Shown here: one piece after another, positions 18,657-28,628 of the stretch
Layout: every line of letters starts with the position of its first letter
Numbering within the stretch: position 1 is the stretch's first letter
The notes under the pieces: model-generated
The model's input: only the letters and a program-made list of their open reading frames with translations
What the model was told of the DNA's origin: nothing
Database searches by the model: none
Assembly (NCBI RefSeq): GCF_030519375.1
Contig: NZ_JAUMKB010000005.1
Location: 1-64,000 of the forward strand
Length of the DNA: 64,000 bases
Source: Mucilaginibacter tolerans
GTDB taxonomy: Bacteria; Bacteroidota; Bacteroidia; Sphingobacteriales; Sphingobacteriaceae
Reading direction: 5' to 3'
Made by a program: the position numbers and the translations under genes

Positions 18657-20183
18657 ATGAAAAAGATATTAATACTTACAATGGCGGCCCTGAGCTTATT
18701 TGGCTGCAAAAAAGATGTATTGGAGAAGGTTAACCCTAACCAGATCACGACGGACACCTACTGGAAAACAGAGTCTGATGTGCAGGCAGCGCTTGCGGCA
18801 ACCTATAGCTTATTCAGAGATGTTAATAGCGGTTACTGGGGAGTTCGCGGCATTGAACTGTCTAACGGGCGGGGTGACGATTTCTTCATCCGCAATGATG
18901 TCGCCGACCTCTATCGTCTGTCAACATTTACGAATACGCCTGATGACGGTCCTGTGAACGATTTCTGGAACGGCAGTTACCGGGCAATATTCCGCGCAAA
19001 TCAAATCATAGAAAATGTGGGAAAGGTGCCGGGCCTGAGTGATGCGTCCAAAGCTGCATATGTATCAGAAGCCAAGTTTTTACGGGGTGTCAATTACTTT
19101 AACCTGGTGATCAATTTTGGAGATGTACCACTTCACTTAAAGGTTCCAGTGAGCAAAGATGATTATTTCGTTGCAAAGTCTCCTGAGGCGGATGTTTGGA
19201 AACAGGTCATACAGGATTTTACTGATGCAGCCGCAAATCTGCCGGCAAGTTACCCGGCTAATTTTGTTGGACGCGCAACAAAAGGTGCCGCGATTGCCTA
19301 TATGGGTAAGGCGCAGTTATATACCAAAGATTATGCGGGTGCTGAAACCACCCTTAAGCAATTAACGGCATCGCCGTTCAGTTATTCTTTAATGCCAAAT
19401 TACCAGGATAATTTCCTGGCCACAACCAAAAATAATGCAGAATCGGTTTTTGAAATTCAGCTTGCTGACGTTGGTGGTACCAACCCCTGGGCAGGCGAAA
19501 ACGCCAATGAAGCGATCGGCGTAACGACCGCACAGGAGTTCGCCCCCGCGGAAGTTGCCGGATGGTTTGAAGTAAGCCCCACAGATAAGCTATTCAATGA
19601 ATTTCAGAAGGAAAAAACAGTGGCCAATGATTTTGATCCCAGGATGTATGCCACACTGATATGGAATTATCCGGGCGCGACGTTTTACAATAAACCCTTT
19701 ACCGATTTCCAATTGTTGTTCGGGTATAGCTCCATGTTTAAGAAATATCAGAATTTTAATCAGAACGGAGAAATTACCGGTGCCAGCGGCGCTTCGGATT
19801 ACACCTCGAGCAACAATGAAAGGGCCTTGCGATACGCGGATGTGCTATTAATGATCGGCGAAGCGCAGGCGATGCAAGGCAAGACAGCCGAGGCATTTAC
19901 CTATGTAAAACAGATACGTGACCGCGCAAATTTGCCGGCCATTGCTGTACCAGGCAGCCAGGATGCCATGATGGCCGAAATACGCCACCAGCGCATGATC
20001 GAGTTTGCAAGGGAAAATCAGCGGTTTTATGACCTGAAGCGCTGGGGTCTTCTTCAACAGGAGATCGCCAACAGCGATAAGGTCGGAAAGCAATATTTTG
20101 TTCCGGGCAAACATGACTATTATCCAATTCCGCAATCAGAGATCAATTCGAACAGCAAGATGGTGCAAAATCCCAAATGGTGA
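18657..20183 (+). CDS. susD: SusD/RagB-family glycan-binding lipoprotein (second locus)
   Basis: A 508-residue surface lipoprotein (MKKILILTMAALSLFGC) that pairs with the upstream SusC. Family marks: VNPNQITTDTYWK, AKFLRGVNYFNLVINFGDVP, RALRYADVLLMIGEA, MIEFARENQRFYDLKRWG and the C-terminal YYPIPQSEI. The start codon follows a purine-rich AAGGAAGAG. Ligand unknown; the neighbouring GH2 enzyme and sugar porter suggest an oligosaccharide yielding a pentose or hexose. Confidence 0.95.
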   Translation: MKKILILTMAALSLFGCKKDVLEKVNPNQITTDTYWKTESDVQAALAATYSLFRDVNSGYWGVRGIELSNGRGDDFFIRNDVADLYRLSTFTNTPDDGPVNDFWNGSYRAIFRANQIIENVGKVPGLSDASKAAYVSEAKFLRGVNYFNLVINFGDVPLHLKVPVSKDDYFVAKSPEADVWKQVIQDFTDAAANLPASYPANFVGRATKGAAIAYMGKAQLYTKDYAGAETTLKQLTASPFSYSLMPNYQDNFLATTKNNAESVFEIQLADVGGTNPWAGENANEAIGVTTAQEFAPAEVAGWFEVSPTDKLFNEFQKEKTVANDFDPRMYATLIWNYPGATFYNKPFTDFQLLFGYSSMFKKYQNFNQNGEITGASGASDYTSSNNERALRYADVLLMIGEAQAMQGKTAEAFTYVKQIRDRANLPAIAVPGSQDAMMAEIRHQRMIEFARENQRFYDLKRWGLLQQEIANSDKVGKQYFVPGKHDYYPIPQSEINSNSKMVQNPKW

Positions 20184-20205
20184 AAAAGATAATCCAGGTA
20201 ATTTC

Positions 20206-20233
20206 AAAGAGTGCGCCGGATAGCGCACTCTTT
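20206..20233 (+). terminator. Hairpin between susD and GH2 gene
   Basis: A perfect 11-bp stem (AAAGAGTGCGC at 20206-20216 with GCGCACTCTTT at 20223-20233) and a 6-nt loop lies 23 bp after the SusD stop. The T run is short, so it may be a partial terminator or an mRNA-end stabiliser setting SusC/SusD expression above the enzymes downstream. Confidence 0.6.
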
Positions 20234-20392
20234 GATACCAGTTTCGATTTTTTTCTTCCGTTCTCTTTAAAAACCAAGTCAGTCGCATAACGAGGTTCGA
20301 AAGAATAGTTGACCGTCAAATTAAAGTTACAGCGTTAAAGATTAGAAATCCTTATCTTGATTTTACTGCTACAAACCAATACAATATAAATT

Positions 20393-23257
20393 ATGGAAAG
20401 CAAACATCAGCTTATTCTTATTTTAATGGCAAGTCTGCTTACATTTTTTTCCAGTCATGCCGATGCTGGACAAGGTGTTAATACAGTCGACACGATCAGA
20501 CTTTCCGGCAAATGGAGGTTTCAGACAGATCCCGCAGATGTTGGAGTCAAACAAAAATGGTATAAAAAACAGCTGAAAGGAACGATCAGCCTGCCGGGCT
20601 CAATGACCAGCAACCACCTGGGTGACGAAATTACAGTCAATACACCCTGGACAGGAGGAATCGAAGATTCTTCATGGTTCCATAAACCCGAATATGCCAG
20701 GTATCGCAAAACGGGGAATATTAAAGTACCATTCTGGCTGCAGCCCGAAAAATATTACAAAGGTGTCGCCTGGTATCAAACGGTGATTAACATCCCGGGC
20801 AACTGGCGCGGAAAAGCGGTGGAGTTATTCATTGAGCGCGCGCACTGGACAACCGGAGCATATATTGATGACAAGTTCATAGGAACTGAGAACAGCCTGG
20901 GCACACCGCATGATTACCTGTTATTAAATGGCATGGCTCCCGGCCATCACACGCTTTCTGTACGGGTAGATAACCGTATGGGCGAAATCAATGTCGGGAA
21001 AAACTCGCACAGTGTTAGTGACCATACCCAGGGTAACTGGAACGGGATGGTAGGTCAGATTTATATGACTGCAAAACCGCGGAGTTTTCTAAAAGATATT
21101 CAGCTATACCCGGACATCGACAAGAAGCAAGTTTTGGTCCGGATCGTTCTTGAACAGGACCCCAGGACAGCAAAACAAACCAAATTAACGGTGCAGGCAA
21201 CTTCGGCTCAAAGCAGCATGTCTTTGCCTGCTATATCAAAGACTAATACCTCAAAAAAATCGTCCGATACGATCAGCATTACATATCCGATGGGCAGCCA
21301 CCCTGAACTTTGGAGCGAACATCATCCAGGACTATATGTGATGAGGGTCAGTGTGGTCTCGGGTGCAATGCGGGATGTGCGTAAGATCAGCTTTGGAATG
21401 CGAAAATTCAGCGCTGCCGGCACCCAATTTCTGATCAATGGTCATCCCACTATGTTACGGGGAACATTAGACTGCGCGGCATTCCCGTTAACGGGCTATC
21501 CGCCAACAGATGAGGCCTCATGGCTGCGTATATTAAAAACCTGCAAAGCCTTTGGGTTAAATCATATCCGTTTTCATTCCTGGTGCCCGCCTCAAGCAGC
21601 GTTTACTGTAGCTGACAAACTGGGCTTGTATTTCCAGATCGAATGCTCATCGTGGGCAAACCAGGGTGCAGTAATTGGCGATGGTGAACCGCTCGATAAA
21701 TATATTTATGAGGAAAGCAACAAAATCGTGGAAGCATTTGGAAATCATCCATCTTTCTGCCTGATGGATTACGGGAACGAGCCCGCAGGGGAACACATGA
21801 CGGAGTATCTTACCCGCTTTGTAAAATATTGGCAGGCGAAAGATCCCAGGCGCCTGTACACGACCGGTTCCGGCTGGCCTATTATTGCCGACGCCGATTA
21901 TAACAGCACCCCCGATCCGCGTATTCAGCATTGGGGGGAAGGTGTAAACAGCATTCTTAACGGTAAAAAGCCCTCAACTGACTATGACTGGTCCGCAATT
22001 ATTTCAAAATGGCAGCACCCTACAGTTAGCCATGAGATTGGCCAATGGTGCGTCTATCCGGATTTTAAAGAGATAAGCAAATATAAAGGTGTATTCAAAG
22101 CCCATAATTTCGAAATATTCCGTGATAGGCTTGCGGAGAACGGATTAGGCGCTTACGAAGGTCGATTCCTTGACGCTTCAGGCAAATTACAGGCACTTTG
22201 CTATAAGGCAGACATCGAGGCAGCATTGCGGACGAAAGGCTTTGGTGGTTTTCAACTGCTGGGACTCGAGGATTTCCCAGGCCAGGGAACGGCGCTGGTA
22301 GGTGTGCTTAATGCATTTTACCAGCCCAAGTCGTATATCACAGCGGGAATCTACAACCGGTTTTGTAATGATGTAGTGCCGTTGGCCCGTTTCCCGAAGA
22401 TGGTTTATATGAATAACGAAAGCCTGGATCTTCCGGTTGAGATTGCGCAATTTTCTGAACATATCCTCAAAGATGTTGCTCCGAATTGGACCATTACAGA
22501 TGAAACCGGCAAATCAATTTATTCCGGGACATTCGATAAACGCGATATACCCGAAGGCAATGGTATCCCTCTTGGTACAGTAAAGACCGACCTAAATGGT
22601 ATAAAGCATGCATCGGAATTAACGCTCACAGTGAAAGTAGGAAATTACACTAACGACTGGCGGTTCTTTGTTTATCCAGAACATGTTAAAGAGGCGAATG
22701 ACCCTGTTATTGTAACAGACAGACTATCTGATGCTGTAATTGCATCGCTTAATCAAGGTGGAAAGGTATTGTTAACCTTTAAAAAAGGAACCCTAAAGGA
22801 TGAGTTCGGCGGAACGGTAGCTATCGGGTTTTCCAGTATTTTCTGGAATACGGCCTGGACACACGGACAGGCGCCGGAAACGCTCGGCATCCTGTGCGAT
22901 CCCCATCACCCGGCACTTAAATACTTTCCGACCAGGGGTTATTCTGAATATCAATGGTGGGATGCAATGACACACAGCAGCCCGATTATGCTTGACAGCG
23001 TGGCGAAAGGGCTCAACCCGGTTGTACGTGTGATTGATGATTGGGTAAAGGCCAGGTCGCTTTCCCTGTTATTTGAGTGCAGGGTCGGAAAAGGTAAACT
23101 TATGGTTTCCGGCATTGATCTTTTGACAGATGTGGCTGGCAGGCCCGAGGCAAGGCAGCTGGCTTACAGCATCGAAAATTATATGAAAAGTGATGAGTTC
23201 AATCCAAAAACACAAGTGGATTTAAGCCGGATTATTGCATTATATAAATCAAACTAA
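20393..23257 (+). CDS. GH2-family glycoside hydrolase
   Basis: A 954-residue exported enzyme (signal peptide ending near SSHADA) with the GH2 layout: jelly-roll sugar-binding domain (about residues 40-220, including WYQTVINIPGNWRGKAVELF), immunoglobulin-like domain, and TIM barrel from about 340 (RGTLDCAAFPLTGYPPTDEA, LNHIRFHSWCPP). The acid/base glutamate is probably in MDYGNEPAGEH and the nucleophile in SHEIGQWCVYPD. About 280 extra C-terminal residues follow. GH2 covers beta-galactosidases, beta-glucuronidases, beta-mannosidases and arabinopyranosidases, and sequence alone does not decide between them. It lies 9 bp before the sugar-porter gene, so its released sugar is probably that porter's substrate. 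Confidence 0.88.
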   Translation: MESKHQLILILMASLLTFFSSHADAGQGVNTVDTIRLSGKWRFQTDPADVGVKQKWYKKQLKGTISLPGSMTSNHLGDEITVNTPWTGGIEDSSWFHKPEYARYRKTGNIKVPFWLQPEKYYKGVAWYQTVINIPGNWRGKAVELFIERAHWTTGAYIDDKFIGTENSLGTPHDYLLLNGMAPGHHTLSVRVDNRMGEINVGKNSHSVSDHTQGNWNGMVGQIYMTAKPRSFLKDIQLYPDIDKKQVLVRIVLEQDPRTAKQTKLTVQATSAQSSMSLPAISKTNTSKKSSDTISITYPMGSHPELWSEHHPGLYVMRVSVVSGAMRDVRKISFGMRKFSAAGTQFLINGHPTMLRGTLDCAAFPLTGYPPTDEASWLRILKTCKAFGLNHIRFHSWCPPQAAFTVADKLGLYFQIECSSWANQGAVIGDGEPLDKYIYEESNKIVEAFGNHPSFCLMDYGNEPAGEHMTEYLTRFVKYWQAKDPRRLYTTGSGWPIIADADYNSTPDPRIQHWGEGVNSILNGKKPSTDYDWSAIISKWQHPTVSHEIGQWCVYPDFKEISKYKGVFKAHNFEIFRDRLAENGLGAYEGRFLDASGKLQALCYKADIEAALRTKGFGGFQLLGLEDFPGQGTALVGVLNAFYQPKSYITAGIYNRFCNDVVPLARFPKMVYMNNESLDLPVEIAQFSEHILKDVAPNWTITDETGKSIYSGTFDKRDIPEGNGIPLGTVKTDLNGIKHASELTLTVKVGNYTNDWRFFVYPEHVKEANDPVIVTDRLSDAVIASLNQGGKVLLTFKKGTLKDEFGGTVAIGFSSIFWNTAWTHGQAPETLGILCDPHHPALKYFPTRGYSEYQWWDAMTHSSPIMLDSVAKGLNPVVRVIDDWVKARSLSLLFECRVGKGKLMVSGIDLLTDVAGRPEARQLAYSIENYMKSDEFNPKTQVDLSRIIALYKSN

Positions 23258-23266
23258 CTGATAACC

Positions 23267-24625
23267 GTGGAAGTACTACAAAAAAAGGAAGCTATTAAGT
23301 TTAACAACGGTTACATCTTAGGTATATCGTTTATATCAGCCCTGGGGGGCTACCTTTTCGGGTTCGATTTTGCGGTCATCAGCGGGGCTCTGCCATTTTT
23401 GAGAACAACCTTTCATCTTTCTTCATGGTGGGAAGGCTTTTTGACGGGCTCGCTTGCGCTTGGCTGCATTGTCGGTTGTCTGGTTGCGGGAAAAATTGCA
23501 GACAAATATGGCCGCAGACCAGGGCTTATTTGTTCGGCGGCCATTTTTGCCGTTTCCTCTATGGGGATGGCATTTTCCGCAGAACTCTGGCAATTTATAG
23601 CTATGCGTTTCGCGGCCGGTATTGGCGTTGGCATGGCATCTATGCTGAGCCCGCTATATATTGCAGAAATATCCCCAGCCCACACCCGTGGCCGCAATGT
23701 GGCGATCAACCAGTTGACAATTGTTCTGGGTATTTTGATCACCAACCTGGTCAATTATTCACTGGCTGACCAGGGTGCCGATAGCTGGCGCGAGATGTTT
23801 GGGCTCGGAATTGTTCCGGCGGCACTCTTTTTAGTCGGGTTACTGTTTCTACCCGAAAGTCCCAGATGGTTGTTGAATGCCGGATATACGGAGAGAGCCG
23901 CCATAATTCTGTCTAAAATTGGTTCATCTGCTTATGTAGATCAATCCCTCAGGGATATCAATAAAACCGGTATTCATTTTCCAAAGGGTACATACCGTGA
24001 TGTTTTTGCAAAAAGCGTGCGGCCTGCGGTCATTGTCGGGATAACATTGGCTGTGTTTCAGCAACTCTGCGGGATTAATGTTGTGTTTAATTACACATCG
24101 ACTATTTTCAAATCAGTCGGCGCTAGTCTTGACCGCCAGTTGTTTGAAACCGTGGCAATAGGATTAGTCAACACGCTATTTACTTTACTGGCAATGTGGC
24201 AGGTGGATAAGCTGGGCCGGCGACCATTAATGCTCACGGGATCACTGGGTTTGTCTATTGTGTATATAGCCCTCGCATTTTTGTTAGGACATCATGCAAG
24301 TACCGGACTGGTCTCGATATTTGTTTTGGTGGCGATCGGCTTATATGCCACCTCACTGGCACCTGTGACATGGGTCATTATTGCAGAAATATTTCCGAAC
24401 CAAATACGCGGTGTGGCCTCGTCAGTGGCGATAGTCAGTTTATGGATCGCGTATTTTATATTGGTTTTCACCTTTCCCATTCTCGCGGAATATCTGGGTA
24501 CCTACGGCCCATTTTACCTGTACGCCGGGATTTGCTTTTGTGGCTTTTTCTTCATCAGGTTTAAAGTAAAAGAAACCAAGGGGCAAACCCTTGAAGAGTT
24601 AGAACAAAATTTTATTGGACATTAA
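23267..24625 (+). CDS. Sugar porter family MFS permease
   Basis: A 452-residue inner-membrane proton/sugar symporter of the XylE/AraE/GalP type with twelve predicted membrane segments. Sugar-porter signatures are visible: GYLFGFDFAVISGALP in TM1, the GKIADKYGRRPG loop, PESPRWLL after TM6, QQLCGINVVFNYTSTIF in TM7 and the VKETKGQTLEE tail. The start is GTG at 23267, 9 bp after the GH2 stop. It should bring the sugar released in the periplasm into the cytoplasm. Pentose versus galactose preference cannot be set from sequence. Confidence 0.93.
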   Translation: MEVLQKKEAIKFNNGYILGISFISALGGYLFGFDFAVISGALPFLRTTFHLSSWWEGFLTGSLALGCIVGCLVAGKIADKYGRRPGLICSAAIFAVSSMGMAFSAELWQFIAMRFAAGIGVGMASMLSPLYIAEISPAHTRGRNVAINQLTIVLGILITNLVNYSLADQGADSWREMFGLGIVPAALFLVGLLFLPESPRWLLNAGYTERAAIILSKIGSSAYVDQSLRDINKTGIHFPKGTYRDVFAKSVRPAVIVGITLAVFQQLCGINVVFNYTSTIFKSVGASLDRQLFETVAIGLVNTLFTLLAMWQVDKLGRRPLMLTGSLGLSIVYIALAFLLGHHASTGLVSIFVLVAIGLYATSLAPVTWVIIAEIFPNQIRGVASSVAIVSLWIAYFILVFTFPILAEYLGTYGPFYLYAGICFCGFFFIRFKVKETKGQTLEELEQNFIGH

Positions 24626-24643
24626 TTACAATTATATTTTTAT

Positions 24644-27600
24644 ATGGAAGTTTCAATATGGCAAGAGGAAGTTTTGTTGCCTACCTATCGCACCGGATCA
24701 CCTGATAAAAACCCCATGTTCTTTGAGAACCGGGTTTACCAGGGAAGCAGCGGCGTTGTTTACCCGAACCCGGTGATCGAATCCATTGAGGACGAAAAAA
24801 CCGACCAGCCCTACCAGGCACTTTTTCTTGAAAACAAATATTTGAAGATCATGATACTGCCGGAAATAGGTGGACGGGTCCATATGGCCTTTGATAAGAT
24901 AGCCAACCGTCATTTCATTTATTATAACCAGGTAATTAAGCCGGCGCTGGTCGGCCTTTGCGGGCCATGGATTTCGGGAGGGATTGAATTCAACTGGCCT
25001 CAACATCATCGCCCAAGTACTTTCGAACCAATAGATTATCTGATAGAAGAAAACAACGACGGCAGCAAGACCGTATGGGTAAGCGAGGTCGAAAAAATGT
25101 TTCATACCAAAGGTATGGCAGGTTTTACATTATACCCTGACAAGGCTTACCTGGAAATAAAAGCGCAGTTATATAACCGGACCAATCTTCCCCAGACCTT
25201 TTTGTGGTGGGCAAACCCGGCCGTCCAGGTGAATGAGTATTATCAATCCATCTTTCCGCCTGACGTGCACGCCGTATTTGACCATGGAAAACGGGATGTT
25301 TCATCATTCCCGATTGCAACCGGCACTTACTATAAGGTCGATTACTCACCAGGTACTGATATTTCCCGGTATAAGAACATCCCTGTTCCCACATCGTATA
25401 TGGCAGTCGGTTCTTCCTATAATTTTGTCGGTGGCTATGAGCATGATAAAAAGGCCGGGATGTTGCACGTAGCAGACCACCATGTATCACCCGGAAAGAA
25501 GCAGTGGACATGGGGCAACGGCGATTTCGGCGTCGCCTGGGACAGAAACCTGACCGACGAAGATGGGCCGTATATCGAATTAATGACGGGCGTTTACACG
25601 GATAATCAACCAGATTTTACCTGGATAATGCCGAATGAAGAAAAGTCCTTTACGCAATATTTTCTTCCTTACCGCGAAGTCGGCATGGTCAGGAACGCCA
25701 CGAAAGATATTTTGCTTGGGCTGGACACCGAAGGTGATACCGTTACACTTCGGGTTTTCGCTACTTCAGAACAACGTGCATTGAATATCAGGCTTAAAAT
25801 GGGTAATGAATTATTATTCGAAGAAACATCTGTTATTTCGCCCGAAAAGATATTTGAAAAGTCATTAAAGATAATCCCTTTGGATCCCGAAAAGTTGCGT
25901 GTTTCGGTGTCCGATCACGAAAACAGGGAACTTTTAGCCTATCAACCTGATCCGGGTGACGGAGCACCGGCGATTCCGGATCCGGCGTCGCCTGCTCTCG
26001 AGCCAAAAGACATTGAAAGCCTTGAACAGCTTTTTCTTACCGGCCAGCACCTGGAGCAATACAGACATGCAACCTACAGCCCGGTACCCTATTATCAGGA
26101 GGCGCTGTCAAGGGAACCAGGCGACATCAGAAACAATAATGCATTGGGCGTTTGGTATCTACGGAGGGGACGATTTGAAATTAGCCAAAGTTATTTCAGG
26201 AAAGCAACTGGAACGGCTACCCAACGAAATCCCAATCCATATGATGGTGAGCCTTATTACAACCTCGGAATGTCTCTTCATTATCAACAAAGAACCCATG
26301 AGGCTTATGATGCATTTTTCAAGTCAGCATGGAGCAGCGCTTGGCAGGACAGTGCCTATTTCGCACTGGCACGGATCGATATTTCACGGGGTGACCATGA
26401 GCTTGCATTAGAACATATTGACTGGTCGATCGATAGGAACGCCAGAAACGGCAGAGCCTATTTGGTAAAGGTACATGCCTTGCGCAAACTCAATAGAATA
26501 AAGGAAGCTATAACCGCTGCTGAACAGGCATTAAACCGTGACCATTTTAACTTGAGCGTGCTATTTGAACTGTACTTTTGCTACCTCGAGCAAGGCGATC
26601 AAAAGCTCGCTGAAGGAATTATTGATAATTTACTAAAATTGAGCAGAGGCAACGCGCATACGCTGATCGATTTTTCGATTGAGTTTGCCGATCTGGGCCT
26701 GTTCAGTCAGGCCATCGAGTTGATCCTTCATACCACACCGACCGAATTAAATTCGCCGTTGATTAATTATTATCTAGCTTATTACTGGCAAAAGGCAGGG
26801 AACCCGGACCAAAGCTATATGTACCTGATGAAGGCAGCCGGGTCTGAACTTGGCATTTGTTTTCCGAATCGCCTGGAAGATATTTTGGTCTTGCAGTATG
26901 CCATAAAAAATATTGTTTCGGATGCAAAAGCACTTTACTGTTTGGGAAATCTGTGGTACGACAAGAAACAGTATGAGGAAGCAATGAATTGCTGGGAAAA
27001 AGCTATTGTGGTCTCACCCTCTTTCCCCACAGCTTACCGAAACCTTGCGATAGCAGTTTACAATAAGCGGAAACAACCCGAGACGGCGCTTAATTTATTT
27101 GAAAAGGCATTTCTGTGCGACCCCTCCGACGCAAGGGTACTAATGGAACTGGACCAGCTTTACAAAAGGATCAATAAGCCCGCTTTATGGCGGCTGGACA
27201 ATTTAAAAAAGTATCCATCACTTGTTGGGCAAAGAGACGATCTGTATCTGGAGATTGTTTCACTGGAAAATTTTTCCGGCAATTTTGAATTGGCTTATAA
27301 ACTACTGATGAACAGGAAGTTCCACCCATGGGAAGGCGGTGAAGGCAAAGTATCGGGCCAGTATGTTTACAGTCTTACAGAACTTGCCAAACAGGATATT
27401 GCCGATGGCTTGTTTGAAAGAGCCATAGGTCGGTTGAACGAGGCACAACACTTTCCCCATAGCCTTGGTGAAGGTAAACTTTATGGCGCCCGGGAAAATG
27501 ATATTTTTTACTGGTTGGGTAATGCTTATGCCTGCATGGGAGATGTCGTTAATGCCGAGATCAATTGGAAAAAGGCATCCATGGGGCTGACCGAGCCAAA

Positions 27601-27976
27601 CGCTGCCGTATTTTATAATGATCAGCAACCCGATAAGATATTTTACCAGGGTCTTGCCTGGGAGAAACTAGGGGAATCCTCTAAGGCAGAAGGCATCTTC
27701 CGCAACCTGGCAGAATACGGCGAACGAAATCAGCATAATGAAGTAAGGATAGATTATTTTGCCGTTTCCCTGCCCGATCTGCTGATCTTTGATGATGACC
27801 TGCAAAAAAGAAATTATTTGCATTGCCGGTACATTTCCGGTCTCGGATACCTCGGGTTAAGAAAATACAACATGGCAGAGCAGATACTAAAGGAAGTACT
27901 TAACGAAGATGCGATGCATTTCGGCGCAGAAACGCATTTGAAGTCGCTAGCTTACTGGATATTGCGGGAAGCTTGA
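24644..27976 (+). CDS. DUF5107-domain protein with TPR repeats
   Basis: A 1110-residue protein without a signal peptide, so probably cytoplasmic. Residues ~1-350 match the DUF5107 domain, a mutarotase-like beta-sandwich (LPEIGGRVHMAFDKIANRHF, GGIEFNWPQHHRPS, WWANPAVQVNEYYQSIFPP). The rest is a run of TPR helices, with repeats around LNALGVWYLRRGRFEISQSYF-type segments and CLGNLWYDKKQYEEAMNCWE. Such proteins occur next to sugar permeases and glycosidases in Bacteroidota and Actinobacteria. A role as carbohydrate-binding enzyme or scaffold is inferred; no reaction is known to me. It is the last gene of the operon, 18 bp after the porter. Confidence 0.85.
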   Translation: MEVSIWQEEVLLPTYRTGSPDKNPMFFENRVYQGSSGVVYPNPVIESIEDEKTDQPYQALFLENKYLKIMILPEIGGRVHMAFDKIANRHFIYYNQVIKPALVGLCGPWISGGIEFNWPQHHRPSTFEPIDYLIEENNDGSKTVWVSEVEKMFHTKGMAGFTLYPDKAYLEIKAQLYNRTNLPQTFLWWANPAVQVNEYYQSIFPPDVHAVFDHGKRDVSSFPIATGTYYKVDYSPGTDISRYKNIPVPTSYMAVGSSYNFVGGYEHDKKAGMLHVADHHVSPGKKQWTWGNGDFGVAWDRNLTDEDGPYIELMTGVYTDNQPDFTWIMPNEEKSFTQYFLPYREVGMVRNATKDILLGLDTEGDTVTLRVFATSEQRALNIRLKMGNELLFEETSVISPEKIFEKSLKIIPLDPEKLRVSVSDHENRELLAYQPDPGDGAPAIPDPASPALEPKDIESLEQLFLTGQHLEQYRHATYSPVPYYQEALSREPGDIRNNNALGVWYLRRGRFEISQSYFRKATGTATQRNPNPYDGEPYYNLGMSLHYQQRTHEAYDAFFKSAWSSAWQDSAYFALARIDISRGDHELALEHIDWSIDRNARNGRAYLVKVHALRKLNRIKEAITAAEQALNRDHFNLSVLFELYFCYLEQGDQKLAEGIIDNLLKLSRGNAHTLIDFSIEFADLGLFSQAIELILHTTPTELNSPLINYYLAYYWQKAGNPDQSYMYLMKAAGSELGICFPNRLEDILVLQYAIKNIVSDAKALYCLGNLWYDKKQYEEAMNCWEKAIVVSPSFPTAYRNLAIAVYNKRKQPETALNLFEKAFLCDPSDARVLMELDQLYKRINKPALWRLDNLKKYPSLVGQRDDLYLEIVSLENFSGNFELAYKLLMNRKFHPWEGGEGKVSGQYVYSLTELAKQDIADGLFERAIGRLNEAQHFPHSLGEGKLYGARENDIFYWLGNAYACMGDVVNAEINWKKASMGLTEPNAAVFYNDQQPDKIFYQGLAWEKLGESSKAEGIFRNLAEYGERNQHNEVRIDYFAVSLPDLLIFDDDLQKRNYLHCRYISGLGYLGLRKYNMAEQILKEVLNEDAMHFGAETHLKSLAYWILREA

Positions 27977-28128
27977 CCAGAGTATTCCGTGCTTTTGGGG
28001 ACACCAGGTTGTGTTAGCAGTTAAGAAGATCGCAATTAATAATCAATAAATTAATATGTTCAATGTGTCACGGAATTATTGATCACCAATTTCCGAAATT
28101 AGCTGGTCAAAGCCTCCGTATCTTCCAC

Positions 28129-28621
28129 TTACCCCCTTGCGCCGGGTTTCAACACGAATCTCGATATAGTGATCACATCACCATTTTGCGGTTTGGTTTC
28201 CCAATACGCCGAGGCTTCATCCAAAAGCACAATAAGTGATCCGCTGACCAGGGACGTTGTTACGACCATAATTACAAAATTTAGCCGGCGGTGCTAAAAG
28301 CTGGTCTATATCGGTTAAATAACCCAGTTCCCGCCTCTGAGCCTTAAGGATGCGATTGTTGTTTGAAATCCTTACGAAAAATTTAGGGAGTTCGGCTGCG
28401 GTAGATAGCGGCTTTAAATTGAAGAATGTGGTAACATTTTGTTTGAGTTTTTCAACTTCAGTATCATTAAGGTCCTGTATTTTTCCAAACAGGCTTCTAT
28501 AATACTCCAATATCTTTTTGATCTCGGGAAGTGGATTGAGGTTCATCACTTCCCGGTTAGTCAAGTTATTGGCGATCTTCTCAACCAAACCAAATTCATC
28601 AAACACCGGAGTTAACTTCAT
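28129..28621 (-). pseudogene. RES-domain protein, frameshifted and truncated
   Basis: RES domains are found in toxins that degrade NAD+ in toxin-antitoxin pairs. The frame starts at ATG 28619-28621 (MKLTPVFDEFGLVEK), 7 bp after the ATPase stop, and runs through LPKFFVRISNNNRILKAQRR and PPAKFCNYGRNNVPGQRITY, which match the start of a RES fold. It stops at 28217 after CAFG. One frame over it continues DEASAYWETKPQNGDVITIS and RFVLKPGARG, then stops at 28129-28131. The frameshift lies near 28220. Even the repaired frame ends early, so most of the RES core is missing and NAD+ phosphorylase activity is unlikely. Family assignment rests on motif similarity. Confidence 0.7.
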
Positions 28622-28628
28622 TCGACTT

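Noticed and set aside
20206..20233. Riboswitch or attenuator ahead of the GH2 gene
   Set aside because: Only a single simple hairpin is present, with no competing pairing, so terminator or stabiliser is the more economical call.
27973..28108. Inverted segments TTGACCAG/CTGGTCAA and ATTCCGTG/CACGGAAT flanking the end of the second glycan locus, considered as element end
   Set aside because: Arms are 8 bp and about 120 bp apart, no target duplication or tRNA fragment is seen, and such pairs occur by chance.
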